Source: Chloroflexota bacterium
Lineage (GTDB): Bacteria; Chloroflexota; Ktedonobacteria; Ktedonobacterales; Ktedonobacteraceae
DNA: 7,010 bases
NCBI GenBank assembly: GCA_021828635.1
Contig: JAJZEJ010000396.1
Location: 1-7,010 of the forward strand
Direction of reading: 5' to 3'
Shown here: piece after piece, positions 1 through 5,329 of the stretch
Layout of the letters: each line of letters begins with the position of its first letter
Numbering within the stretch: the stretch's first letter is position 1
Notes under the pieces: generated by a model
What the model was told of the DNA's origin: nothing
The model's database searches: none
Seen by the model: only the letters and a program-made list of their open reading frames with translations
Program-made: the position numbers and the translations under genes

Positions 1-182
1 CGGTGAACCAACGGTTTGAGCATGTCTATGGCGAGCTAGCTGACACAAAAGCCAATATCGTCGAGCTGACCAAACAGGTCAGTACCCTGGCTCAAACTGT
101 ACAAGTCGGCTTTGAGTCGGTGAACCAACGGTTTGAGCATGTCTATGGCGAGCTAGCTGACACAAAGGCCAATATCGTCGAG
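1..182 (+). repeat. 117-bp direct repeat (65-bp conserved core, two copies)
   Basis: Bases 1-65 recur at 118-182 with a single difference (A50 versus G167), a synonymous AAA/AAG Lys change. The period is 117 bp, or 39 codons, so the reading frame is kept. The near-identity at DNA level points to recent duplication or gene conversion within the coiled-coil gene. More copies may lie left of the window. Confidence 0.9.
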
Positions 183-224
183 GTGCGCAACATCGTCGCC
201 GATCTCGTTCAGAGGAAACAATAG
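1..224 (+). CDS. Coiled-coil repeat protein, 3' end (partial)
   Basis: The reading frame is open from the window edge and stops at TAG 222-224. The first possible start inside the window (GTG at 3) lies within a repeat unit, and the same codon recurs as an internal Val at 120-122, so the gene almost certainly begins upstream. The visible 73 residues are polar and helix-prone, rich in Glu, Gln, Asn, Val and Leu, with no Pro, Cys or Trp, as expected for a coiled coil. A 39-residue unit beginning NQRFEHVYGELADTKANIVE occurs once in full and once as its first 20 residues, then the protein ends in a short helix-like tail closing with QRKQ. A length of 39 equals four heptads plus one hendecad, which would keep a continuous coil in register; this is inference. 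I recognise no catalytic domain and cannot assign a function. Similar short proteins in Chloroflexota are usually called hypothetical. Confidence 0.7.
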   Translation, partial: VNQRFEHVYGELADTKANIVELTKQVSTLAQTVQVGFESVNQRFEHVYGELADTKANIVEVRNIVADLVQRKQ

Positions 225-266
225 CCAGGATGAGACTCACAAACCATGACCTACCCTGTAACTAGC

Positions 267-296
267 TTGACAAATGACAAACCCACGTGCTATAGT
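267..296 (+). promoter_or_regulatory. Promoter of the aspS T-box leader
   Basis: A perfect -35 hexamer TTGACA (267-272) is followed after 18 bp by TATAGT (291-296). The TG at 288-289 makes it an extended -10 (TGCTATAGT). Transcription should start near 303, which puts the whole T-box leader in the 5' UTR. It is a strong match to the housekeeping sigma-factor consensus. Confidence 0.85.
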
Positions 297-302
297 CATG
301 AT

Positions 303-617
303 AAAGAAAGATAATGAAGGCTGTGAGAGGGACAGATGAAATGGGAATGCTGCTGTGTAGAGAGCGATGTGCATGCTGGAAGCATCGCCTGTAGCCCTGT
401 TTGATGACACCTTTGAGCCACCCGGTGAAGCACCTGTAGTCGTGAAACGATGAAGGCGCGTGTAGTCGGTTTTCGGAATGCACCCGTTAGCGTGCGACGG
501 TTTTCCCTTGTTTGAGCAGGGATTAAATCGGCTGAGGTTCCGCAAGGAACGCATGGTGGTGGTACCACGACAGGCAAATGTTGCCCTCGTCCTCCAGTTG
601 AGGATGAGGGTTTTTTT
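303..617 (+). ncRNA. T-box riboswitch leader (predicted Asp-specific) of aspS
   Basis: This leader senses uncharged tRNA and prevents premature termination ahead of the synthetase gene. A lower Stem I helix can form from 319-322 with 416-419 and 326-330 with 410-414. Just above it sits the triplet GAC (406-408) followed by A409, the normal placement of a specifier codon plus purine; GAC reads as Asp. The Stem I tip begins with AGAGAG and has a 6-bp helix (364-369 with 383-388). A hairpin with a GCAA loop (537-550) precedes the T-box, as Stem III does. The T-box proper contains the 7-nt bulge UGGUACC (560-566). Antiterminator helix A2 pairs 567-570 with 587-590 and A1 pairs GG 558-559 with CC 591-592. 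These same 3' bases are used by the competing terminator at 584-610, so the two structures exclude each other. T-box identity is near certain; the specifier call is good but depends on a structure folded by eye. Confidence 0.92.
584..617 (+). terminator. T-box intrinsic terminator
   Basis: An 11-bp stem pairs 584-594 with 600-610 (one G-U pair at 589/605) around the loop CAGTT, and seven T residues (611-617) follow directly. Its 5' arm overlaps the antiterminator partner bases, as required for T-box control by transcription attenuation. Confidence 0.95.
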
Positions 618-642
618 GTTGCCTTTGAGGAGGTTTTTTTCA

Positions 643-1950
643 ATGGAACGGATACGGACAACAGAGGTACAACAGCACATGGGTGAGCGTGTGCGCGTGG
701 AGGGCTGGCTACACTCTTTACGCCAGCTTGGCGGCATCACTTTTCTAGTAGTTCGTGATGGCTGGGGAACCATACAGGCGGTTGCCGAAATAGCACAGGA
801 AGTGAGTGCGATTAGCGAAGCGAGCCTGAATGTAGAGAGCGTCATTGCGCTTGAAGGGCTGGTAGTCAGCGAGGCGCAGGCTCCCGGCGGCGTGGAACTG
901 CATCAATTGCAGATTGAGGTGATTACGCCTGTGCATGAGCCAACGCCGGTGTCGATCAGTAAGCGCAAGCTTACTGCACAGCTAAGCACATTGCTAGATC
1001 ATGCGGCAGTGACGAACCGCCATCCGGCGCGACGGGCTGTTTTGCGGCTCGGTTCCGCAATTATGCAGGGTTTTCGCGCCTCGCTCAGCGCAGAGGGCTT
1101 TACGGAGATACAGACACCCAAGATTGTGGCCGCCGCCACCGAGAGCGGAGCCAACGTCTTCCAGCTGAACTACTTTGGACGCCCGGCTTATCTGGCGCAG
1201 AGTCCACAATTCTACAAGCAGATCATGGTTGGCGTTTTTGAGCGCGTCTTCGAGGTTGCTCCCGTCTTTCGCGCCGAGCCGCACGATACCACACGCCATG
1301 TCAATGAATATGTCAGCCTGGACGCCGAGATGGGCTTCATCAAGGACCATTTCACGGTTATGGCCGTCTTGCGCGACACCATTGCGGCTATGCTAGCGGC
1401 GGTGCGCGAACAGTGTCAGGCCGAGGTAGCATTGCTGGGTGTGCAGATACCAGAGGTGCCGTCACAGATACCACACATCCATTTTGCTGAGGCACAAGAA
1501 CTCATCCTCAAGCTGCACAGTGTCGATGTACGCGGCGAACCGGACCTGTCACCGCAGGACGAACGCTGGTTAGGCGAGTGGGCAATGCGCGAATTTGGGA
1601 GCGACTTCCTGTTCGTCACCGGCTATCCGATGCGCAAACGTCCCTTCTACACCTACGCCGACCCGCAACGTCCTGCGTACTCCAACTCCTTTGACCTGCT
1701 CTTTAGAGGCACGGAACTGGTCACAGGTGGGCAGCGCCTGCATCTCTACGAGGACTATCTCACGGCTCTCGCCCGCGCTCAGCTACCCATCGAGCCGTTC
1801 GAGTACTACCTTGAGGCGTTCAAATACGGCATGCCACCGGAGGGTGGTTTCGCTATTGGTCTAGAGCGTCTGGTAATGCAACTGACGGGCCTGCCCAACA
1901 TCAAGCTTGCCACGCTCTTTCCCAGAGATGTGCATCGCGTCACGCCGTGA
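643..1950 (+). CDS. aspS: Aspartyl-tRNA synthetase, archaeal type, predicted non-discriminating
   Basis: This 435-aa class IIb synthetase charges tRNA-Asp with aspartate in the cytoplasm. It has the short archaeal/AspRS2 architecture, lacking the large insertion of the roughly 590-aa bacterial AspRS. Residues 15-95 form the OB-fold anticodon-binding domain (GWLHSLRQLGG, then RDGWGTIQ). Motif 1 lies near G152-P159, motif 2 is FRAE (209-212) with R218 and H219, and motif 3 is GLERL with R409. The pattern TPKIVAAATESGANVF is typical of AspRS2. H24 and P81 align with Trp26 and Lys85 of the discriminating Thermococcus enzyme; His and Pro there are the marks of non-discriminating enzymes. This predicts that Asp-tRNA-Asn is also made and then amidated by GatCAB. 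The ATG at 643 is chosen because GAGGAGG (627-633) sits 9 bp upstream and homology starts there. The frame stays open upstream to an ATG at 478, but that would translate the T-box and its terminator. The gene is regulated by the T-box. Confidence 0.95.
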   Translation: MERIRTTEVQQHMGERVRVEGWLHSLRQLGGITFLVVRDGWGTIQAVAEIAQEVSAISEASLNVESVIALEGLVVSEAQAPGGVELHQLQIEVITPVHEPTPVSISKRKLTAQLSTLLDHAAVTNRHPARRAVLRLGSAIMQGFRASLSAEGFTEIQTPKIVAAATESGANVFQLNYFGRPAYLAQSPQFYKQIMVGVFERVFEVAPVFRAEPHDTTRHVNEYVSLDAEMGFIKDHFTVMAVLRDTIAAMLAAVREQCQAEVALLGVQIPEVPSQIPHIHFAEAQELILKLHSVDVRGEPDLSPQDERWLGEWAMREFGSDFLFVTGYPMRKRPFYTYADPQRPAYSNSFDLLFRGTELVTGGQRLHLYEDYLTALARAQLPIEPFEYYLEAFKYGMPPEGGFAIGLERLVMQLTGLPNIKLATLFPRDVHRVTP

Positions 1951-2013
1951 AATGGTAAGAATTTCGGCTATTGCTTTCCGCTTTTGGCGAGAGTCGCGGT
2001 ATTTCAATAGTAG

Positions 2014-2029
2014 AGCATTGCAAAATGCT
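2014..2029 (+). other. Small hairpin in the aspS 3' intergenic region
   Basis: AGCATT and AATGCT form a perfect 6-bp stem closed by a GCAA tetraloop. It lies 64 bp after aspS and 28 bp before the next start. No T-run follows, so it is a poor intrinsic terminator. It may be an RNA-stability element or of no function. Confidence 0.35.
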
Positions 2030-2057
2030 ACTGCTATGAAAGACGAGGATAGCAAGT

Positions 2058-2348
2058 GTGTCACAACGTGAACAGCAACCCTATGATCGCGCCCTCAAAT
2101 CGTTGATGGAAGATCACGCTAACGAGATCATTCCGCAATTGTTGCCAGGAGCCGAAGTGATTAGCGAGAAAAATGTCGAACTCAAGCGCGAAATATTGCG
2201 CCCCGATCTGGTATACTTAATGCGTACAACCATGCTTTCAGCAGAGGAGAAACAAACCGTGATTGACCAATTGTACACCTACAATAGCCTTTATGATGAA
2301 GACCCTGAAATTCAGGAAGGCTTGGCCCGTAAAGCAGTCATCGCATGA
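2058..2348 (+). pseudogene. Internally deleted remnant of an Rpn/YhgA-like nuclease (putative transposase family)
   Basis: The 96-aa product starts at GTG with GAGG (2045-2048) 9 bp upstream. Residues from about Y9 to L54 (YDRALKSLMEDH, then IIPQLLPGAEVISEKNVEL, then RPDLVYL) resemble the N-terminus of Rpn-family recombination-promoting PD-(D/E)XK nucleases, which are usually around 300 aa. The expected continuation, a strand carrying the catalytic E-x-Q (ILNMELQ-like) and the rest of the core, is missing. Right after VYL comes MRTTMLSAEEKQTVIDQLYTYN and DEDPEIQEGL, which looks like the family's C-terminal helical part. The simplest reading is one in-frame internal deletion. The Asp of RPDLVY remains but the catalytic centre is incomplete, so nuclease activity is unlikely. 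Its stop overlaps the Nudix start (ATGA), so translating it may feed that gene. The family call comes from memory of similar proteins, not from a search. A genuine small gene remains possible. Confidence 0.6.
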
Positions 2349-2872
2349 CACAAGACGAACAAAGATTGCAGCCTTTGCAACCAAAACGCCCGCTCAGCAT
2401 TGGTGCAGGCGCAGTCGTGGTACATGAACAGCGCGTGCTGCTCGTGCGCAATAAGTACGGCGTGACAAAGGGCCGCTACCTGTTACCCGCCGGACGGGTG
2501 AAGCTGGGCGAGACACCAGATCAGGCGGCGGCCCGTGAAACCTTCGAGGAGACGAACCTTTGCGTTGAGATTGAGGGTCTGTTAGGCGTGCGCCTGTGGG
2601 TGATGGACGATGGCGAGCAAAACTACTTCTTTATGTTTCGCGGCAAACTGCTCTCACCCGTCAGCGAGCTACGTCCCGATTCAGGTGAGGTCGATGATGC
2701 CCGCTTCTTCTCCAGGGCGGAACTGGACGCGCTCACCGCCGAGAATACATGGTTTGGCGCAATTGCTATTGCTTATAAAAGCTTGGACGCAGAGGCCATC
2801 CTCTGGCCCAACCATGCCGACCTGCGCGACGACTCCGCCCGCAGCGACGACCACTGGCGCATCTGGCTCTAA
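2345..2872 (+). CDS. Nudix hydrolase
   Basis: This 175-aa protein is predicted to hydrolyse a nucleoside diphosphate linked to another moiety, using Mg2+ or Mn2+; the substrate cannot be told from sequence. After a polar N-terminal segment of about 16 residues, a beta strand (SIGAGAVVVHEQRVLLVRN, 18-36) leads to the Nudix box at 50-72. The box reads G50-x5-E56-x7-R64-E65-x2-E68-E69-x2-L72, so every metal-binding Glu is present. The usual Gly near its end is Asn71. A DARFFSRAELDAL segment near 119-131 is the common Nudix C-terminal strand-helix. The ATG at 2345 overlaps the upstream remnant's stop as ATGA, and no Shine-Dalgarno lies at proper distance before it, so translational coupling is likely. 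The 175-aa length is ordinary for the family. It ends 90 bp before the ClC gene, which has its own promoter. Confidence 0.9.
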   Translation: MTQDEQRLQPLQPKRPLSIGAGAVVVHEQRVLLVRNKYGVTKGRYLLPAGRVKLGETPDQAAARETFEETNLCVEIEGLLGVRLWVMDDGEQNYFFMFRGKLLSPVSELRPDSGEVDDARFFSRAELDALTAENTWFGAIAIAYKSLDAEAILWPNHADLRDDSARSDDHWRIWL

Positions 2873-2894
2873 CCTTTATACTGCCATCTTCTCC

Positions 2895-2924
2895 TTTTCA
2901 TTTTATATCGTCATACGATATAAT
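2895..2924 (+). promoter_or_regulatory. Promoter of the ClC gene
   Basis: A perfect -10 box TATAAT (2919-2924) lies 18 bp after a weaker -35 TTTTCA (2895-2900, 4 of 6 matches to TTGACA). Transcription would begin near 2931, giving a short leader of about 32 nt to the TTG start. The weak -35 and the palindrome over the -10 suggest that this promoter is regulated. Confidence 0.65.
2903..2923. promoter_or_regulatory. Palindromic operator candidate over the ClC -10 box
   Basis: TTATATCG (2903-2910) and CGATATAA (2916-2923) are perfect 8-bp inverted arms around a 5-bp spacer. The right arm covers five bases of the -10 box, so a dimeric protein bound here would block RNA polymerase. The size and symmetry suit a winged-helix or TetR-like dimer. 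No regulator gene is visible in this window, so the binder is unknown. Confidence 0.5.
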
Positions 2925-2962
2925 GATGTGTAGGGTTTACACAGCGAAAAGGAGGTACCATC

Positions 2963-4864
2963 TTGGCTACGACCGTGTGGCAAAGAATTGGTCAGGCATT
3001 GAGTGGCGATGAAGAACAGAGCGAACTCGGCGATTTTACAACGACACCGCGTGTGCTGGTGATCTCGCTCATAGCGATTGTCGTGGGTATATTAGCATCT
3101 ATTATCGCATTAATTCTCTTGCGTCTGATCGGATTTTTTACTAATCTGCTCTTTTTTCAACAATGGAATTTTACGTTACGCTCACCGGTGGGGAATCACC
3201 TCGGATTGTTGGTGATTCTCGTGCCGGTTTTTGGCGCACTGATCGTTGGCTTTATGGCGCGTTACGGCTCGGAGCGCATTCGTGGGCATGGTATACCGGA
3301 GGCGATGGAAGTCATTCTCATCAATGGCAGCAAAGTCGAGCCAAAGGTGACATGGCTCAAGCCGCTTTCATCTGCTATCTCTATCGGTTCTGGTGGTCCA
3401 TTCGGTGCTGAAGGACCAATCATTGTTACTGGCGGCTCGCTTGGTTCGCTGGTCGCGCAATTCTTCCACTTCTCGAATGCCGAACGCAAGACAATGTTAG
3501 TGGCGGGTGCGGCGGCTGGCATGTCGGCAACCTTCTTCTCGCCAATTGCGGCGGTATTGCTCGGCGTAGAGGTGTTGCTTTTCGAGTGGAAACCACGCAG
3601 CTTAATTCCGGTGGCGTTGGCGAGCGCCACGGCGGCGCTGATGCGTTGGTATATTATCGGGCCTGGACCGCTCTTTCCTGTACCACCACACGTAGCCTTT
3701 ATTGGTCCGATTGGTCTGCTTAGCTGCGTGCTGGTTGGTCTGTTGGGAGCTGGCGTGGCGGCGGTGTTGTCGATAGCTGTCTATGCTATCGAAGATGGAT
3801 ATCGCAAGCTGCCTATTCATTGGATGTGGTGGCCTGCGTTGGGGGCTATCGTGGTTGGTATTGGTGGCTACTTCTTTCCGCAGGCGCTGGGTGTTGGCTA
3901 CACTGTCATCGACCAGCTTTTGCAGGGCAACGCGGCAGTTAGTTTATTGTTTGGTATCCTCATCGTTAAGGCGGTGATCTGGTCAGTTTCGCTTGGCTCT
4001 GGCACATCGGGCGGCATCCTCGCACCGTTGCTACTCATCGGCGGTGCATTAGGTGGACTGCTCGGTCATATTCTACCTTTTGAGGGTGCGGGCTTCTGGG
4101 CGATGATCTGTATGGCGGCAGTGTTAGGTGGGGCAATGCGTGCGCCACTGACCGCAATCATCTTCACGCTAGAACTGACGCATGATTTCAATTCAGCCTT
4201 GCCTCTATTGGTCGCAGTCATGGTTTCTTACTGCTTCATGGTGCTGGTGCTGCGCCGCTCGATTCTAACAGAGAAAGTGGCACGACGTGGCTATCATATT
4301 AGCGCAGAGTACGCGACTGACCCGTTAGAGGTATTGTTTGTACGCGAGGTGATGCGCACTAATGTCGTGGCGTTATCTGCGTCGGCCACGTTGCAAGATG
4401 TCAAACCTCTGTTGGAAACGAATCACGCGCCGCGTATTCAACGCCTCTTCCCGGTGCTAGCCGAGGATGGCAAGATGGTTGGTGTGGTGACACGTAATGA
4501 ACTAAGGACATTGTTAGAGAAGATTCAACTTGCAGGCAGCGATGAGAAGCAATTCTCCATAGCCTCTATCATCACAAAACCTGTCGTGGCATATCCCGAT
4601 GAGCCGCTTAGGGCCGCGATTTATCGCATGGCGGAAAGCGCCTATACACGCTTACCCGTGGTTGATCGACACGACGAGCAGAAACTGCTCGGCATGGTCT
4701 CACTCAACGAGGTGTTGCAAGCACGCTCACGTAATCTGGCCGATGAACGCAAACGCGAGCGCGTCTTGAAACTGCATCTCCTCTTCTCTTCACGCCGTGA
4801 ACCACCCGCTCCTCCCATACCTATCCCAAACGAAGAAGACCAGAAAGAAACAACACACCCATAA
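2963..4864 (+). CDS. ClC-family chloride channel/transporter with C-terminal tandem CBS domains
   Basis: This 633-aa integral membrane protein moves chloride or a related anion. Translation starts at TTG with a perfect AAGGAGGT (2949-2956) 6 bp upstream. The membrane part spans about residues 30-432 with many hydrophobic segments. The three ClC selectivity signatures are GHGIP (108-112; Ser of the classic GSGIP is His, as in many bacterial members), GAEGP (148-152) with E150 as the external gating glutamate, and SGGILAP (349-355). At the internal proton-glutamate site (E202-E203 in the E. coli antiporter) the sequence is E203-V204, so the proton-transfer Glu is Val, as in channel-type ClCs. 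Two CBS domains follow at about 461-520 and 532-590 and probably bind adenine nucleotides to modulate gating. The C-terminus is charged and Pro-rich. ClC membership is certain; channel versus antiporter is not settled. Confidence 0.95.
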   Translation: MATTVWQRIGQALSGDEEQSELGDFTTTPRVLVISLIAIVVGILASIIALILLRLIGFFTNLLFFQQWNFTLRSPVGNHLGLLVILVPVFGALIVGFMARYGSERIRGHGIPEAMEVILINGSKVEPKVTWLKPLSSAISIGSGGPFGAEGPIIVTGGSLGSLVAQFFHFSNAERKTMLVAGAAAGMSATFFSPIAAVLLGVEVLLFEWKPRSLIPVALASATAALMRWYIIGPGPLFPVPPHVAFIGPIGLLSCVLVGLLGAGVAAVLSIAVYAIEDGYRKLPIHWMWWPALGAIVVGIGGYFFPQALGVGYTVIDQLLQGNAAVSLLFGILIVKAVIWSVSLGSGTSGGILAPLLLIGGALGGLLGHILPFEGAGFWAMICMAAVLGGAMRAPLTAIIFTLELTHDFNSALPLLVAVMVSYCFMVLVLRRSILTEKVARRGYHISAEYATDPLEVLFVREVMRTNVVALSASATLQDVKPLLETNHAPRIQRLFPVLAEDGKMVGVVTRNELRTLLEKIQLAGSDEKQFSIASIITKPVVAYPDEPLRAAIYRMAESAYTRLPVVDRHDEQKLLGMVSLNEVLQARSRNLADERKRERVLKLHLLFSSRREPPAPPIPIPNEEDQKETTHP

Positions 4865-4903
4865 GCATAGATGTGGGTGTTAGGTTTGGAGATCACACGA
4901 AAA

Positions 4904-4932
4904 AAGGGCGACCGTATAATGCGGTCGCCCTT
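4904..4932. terminator. GC-rich hairpin terminator, strongest on the minus strand
   Basis: An 11-bp perfect stem (4904-4914 with 4922-4932, core GGGCGACCG/CGGTCGCCC) encloses a 7-nt loop. On the left it is bordered by six A residues (4900-4905), which give a U-tract for leftward transcripts and make a textbook terminator on the minus strand. On the plus strand only TTGAATAATTT follows, so termination of the ClC transcript, whose stop is 40 bp upstream, would be weaker. The element may serve both directions. Confidence 0.75.
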
Positions 4933-5329
4933 GAATAATTTCCCCTTCCATCCCCTAACCCCCCAGCAAATATGTTGTTCACTTCCACCTTACCACATTT
5001 CCACCCACGCTCATATTTCCCCACTTCTCCACTTCTCCACTTCCACATTTCCCCTTTTTGAGCGTATGCAGCGAGTCAATCTTTCTCTACCACCTACCCC
5101 ATCCCGGAACAACCGCTTCATCCCTTACTACATACCATCCAGCCTTTACAACCTCACTCTTCTACAACATATCCTCCAAGCTGAATGTTTTGCCCCTTAC
5201 ACCGTTGCGGCGTTCCCGTCCTCTCTGCTGTTTATACTATAGCATGCAGTCATGACGAAGCTCTGAATGCCCATCCAGGCTTGATGAAAAAATGTTCACG
5301 CCAACAAGAGACAAATTACCAAAACATGA
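4933..5329. other. Gene-free pyrimidine-rich intergenic region
   Basis: No convincing gene lies here. The plus strand is strongly C/T-rich from about 4940 to 5230, with short imperfect repeats: ACTTCTCC twice in tandem (5023-5038) followed by ACTTCC, and CCACATTTCC at 4993 and again at 5043. C-runs at 4942-4964 (4, 2, 4 and 6 C residues) give a G-rich minus strand with weak quadruplex potential. The one plus-strand frame that stays open through it (4871-5242) starts before the terminator hairpin and encodes low-complexity sequence rich in Pro, Ser, Thr and His, so I do not call it a gene. At 5236-5244 the minus strand carries TGCTATAGT, an extended -10 like the aspS promoter's but without a clear -35. 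Confidence 0.6.

Noticed and set aside
1..182. CRISPR-like array
   Set aside because: The repeat is coding, 65 bp long with a 52-bp interval, keeps the reading frame and has only two copies, so it is a protein repeat.
478..642. N-terminal extension of aspS from an ATG at 478
   Set aside because: It would translate the T-box and its terminator, has no ribosome-binding site, and lies before the point where synthetase similarity begins. GAGGAGG at 627-633 serves the ATG at 643.
237..845. Minus-strand open frame of about 200 codons across the T-box and the aspS start
   Set aside because: It lies opposite the riboswitch and aspS, and its product resembles no family I know and has odd composition. 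It is a shadow frame.
1971..2010. Promoter for the remnant/Nudix pair (TTGCTT at 1971-1976)
   Set aside because: No acceptable -10 box lies at proper spacing. Read-through from aspS is at least as likely.
4942..4964. Three-tier G-quadruplex on the minus strand
   Set aside because: Only three runs of at least three G residues are separated by loops; the fourth is GG. Only a weak two-tier structure could form, so it is not listed as a feature.
4871..5242. Plus-strand open frame of 123 codons after the ClC gene
   Set aside because: It runs through the terminator hairpin and a low-complexity pyrimidine tract and lacks a ribosome-binding site.
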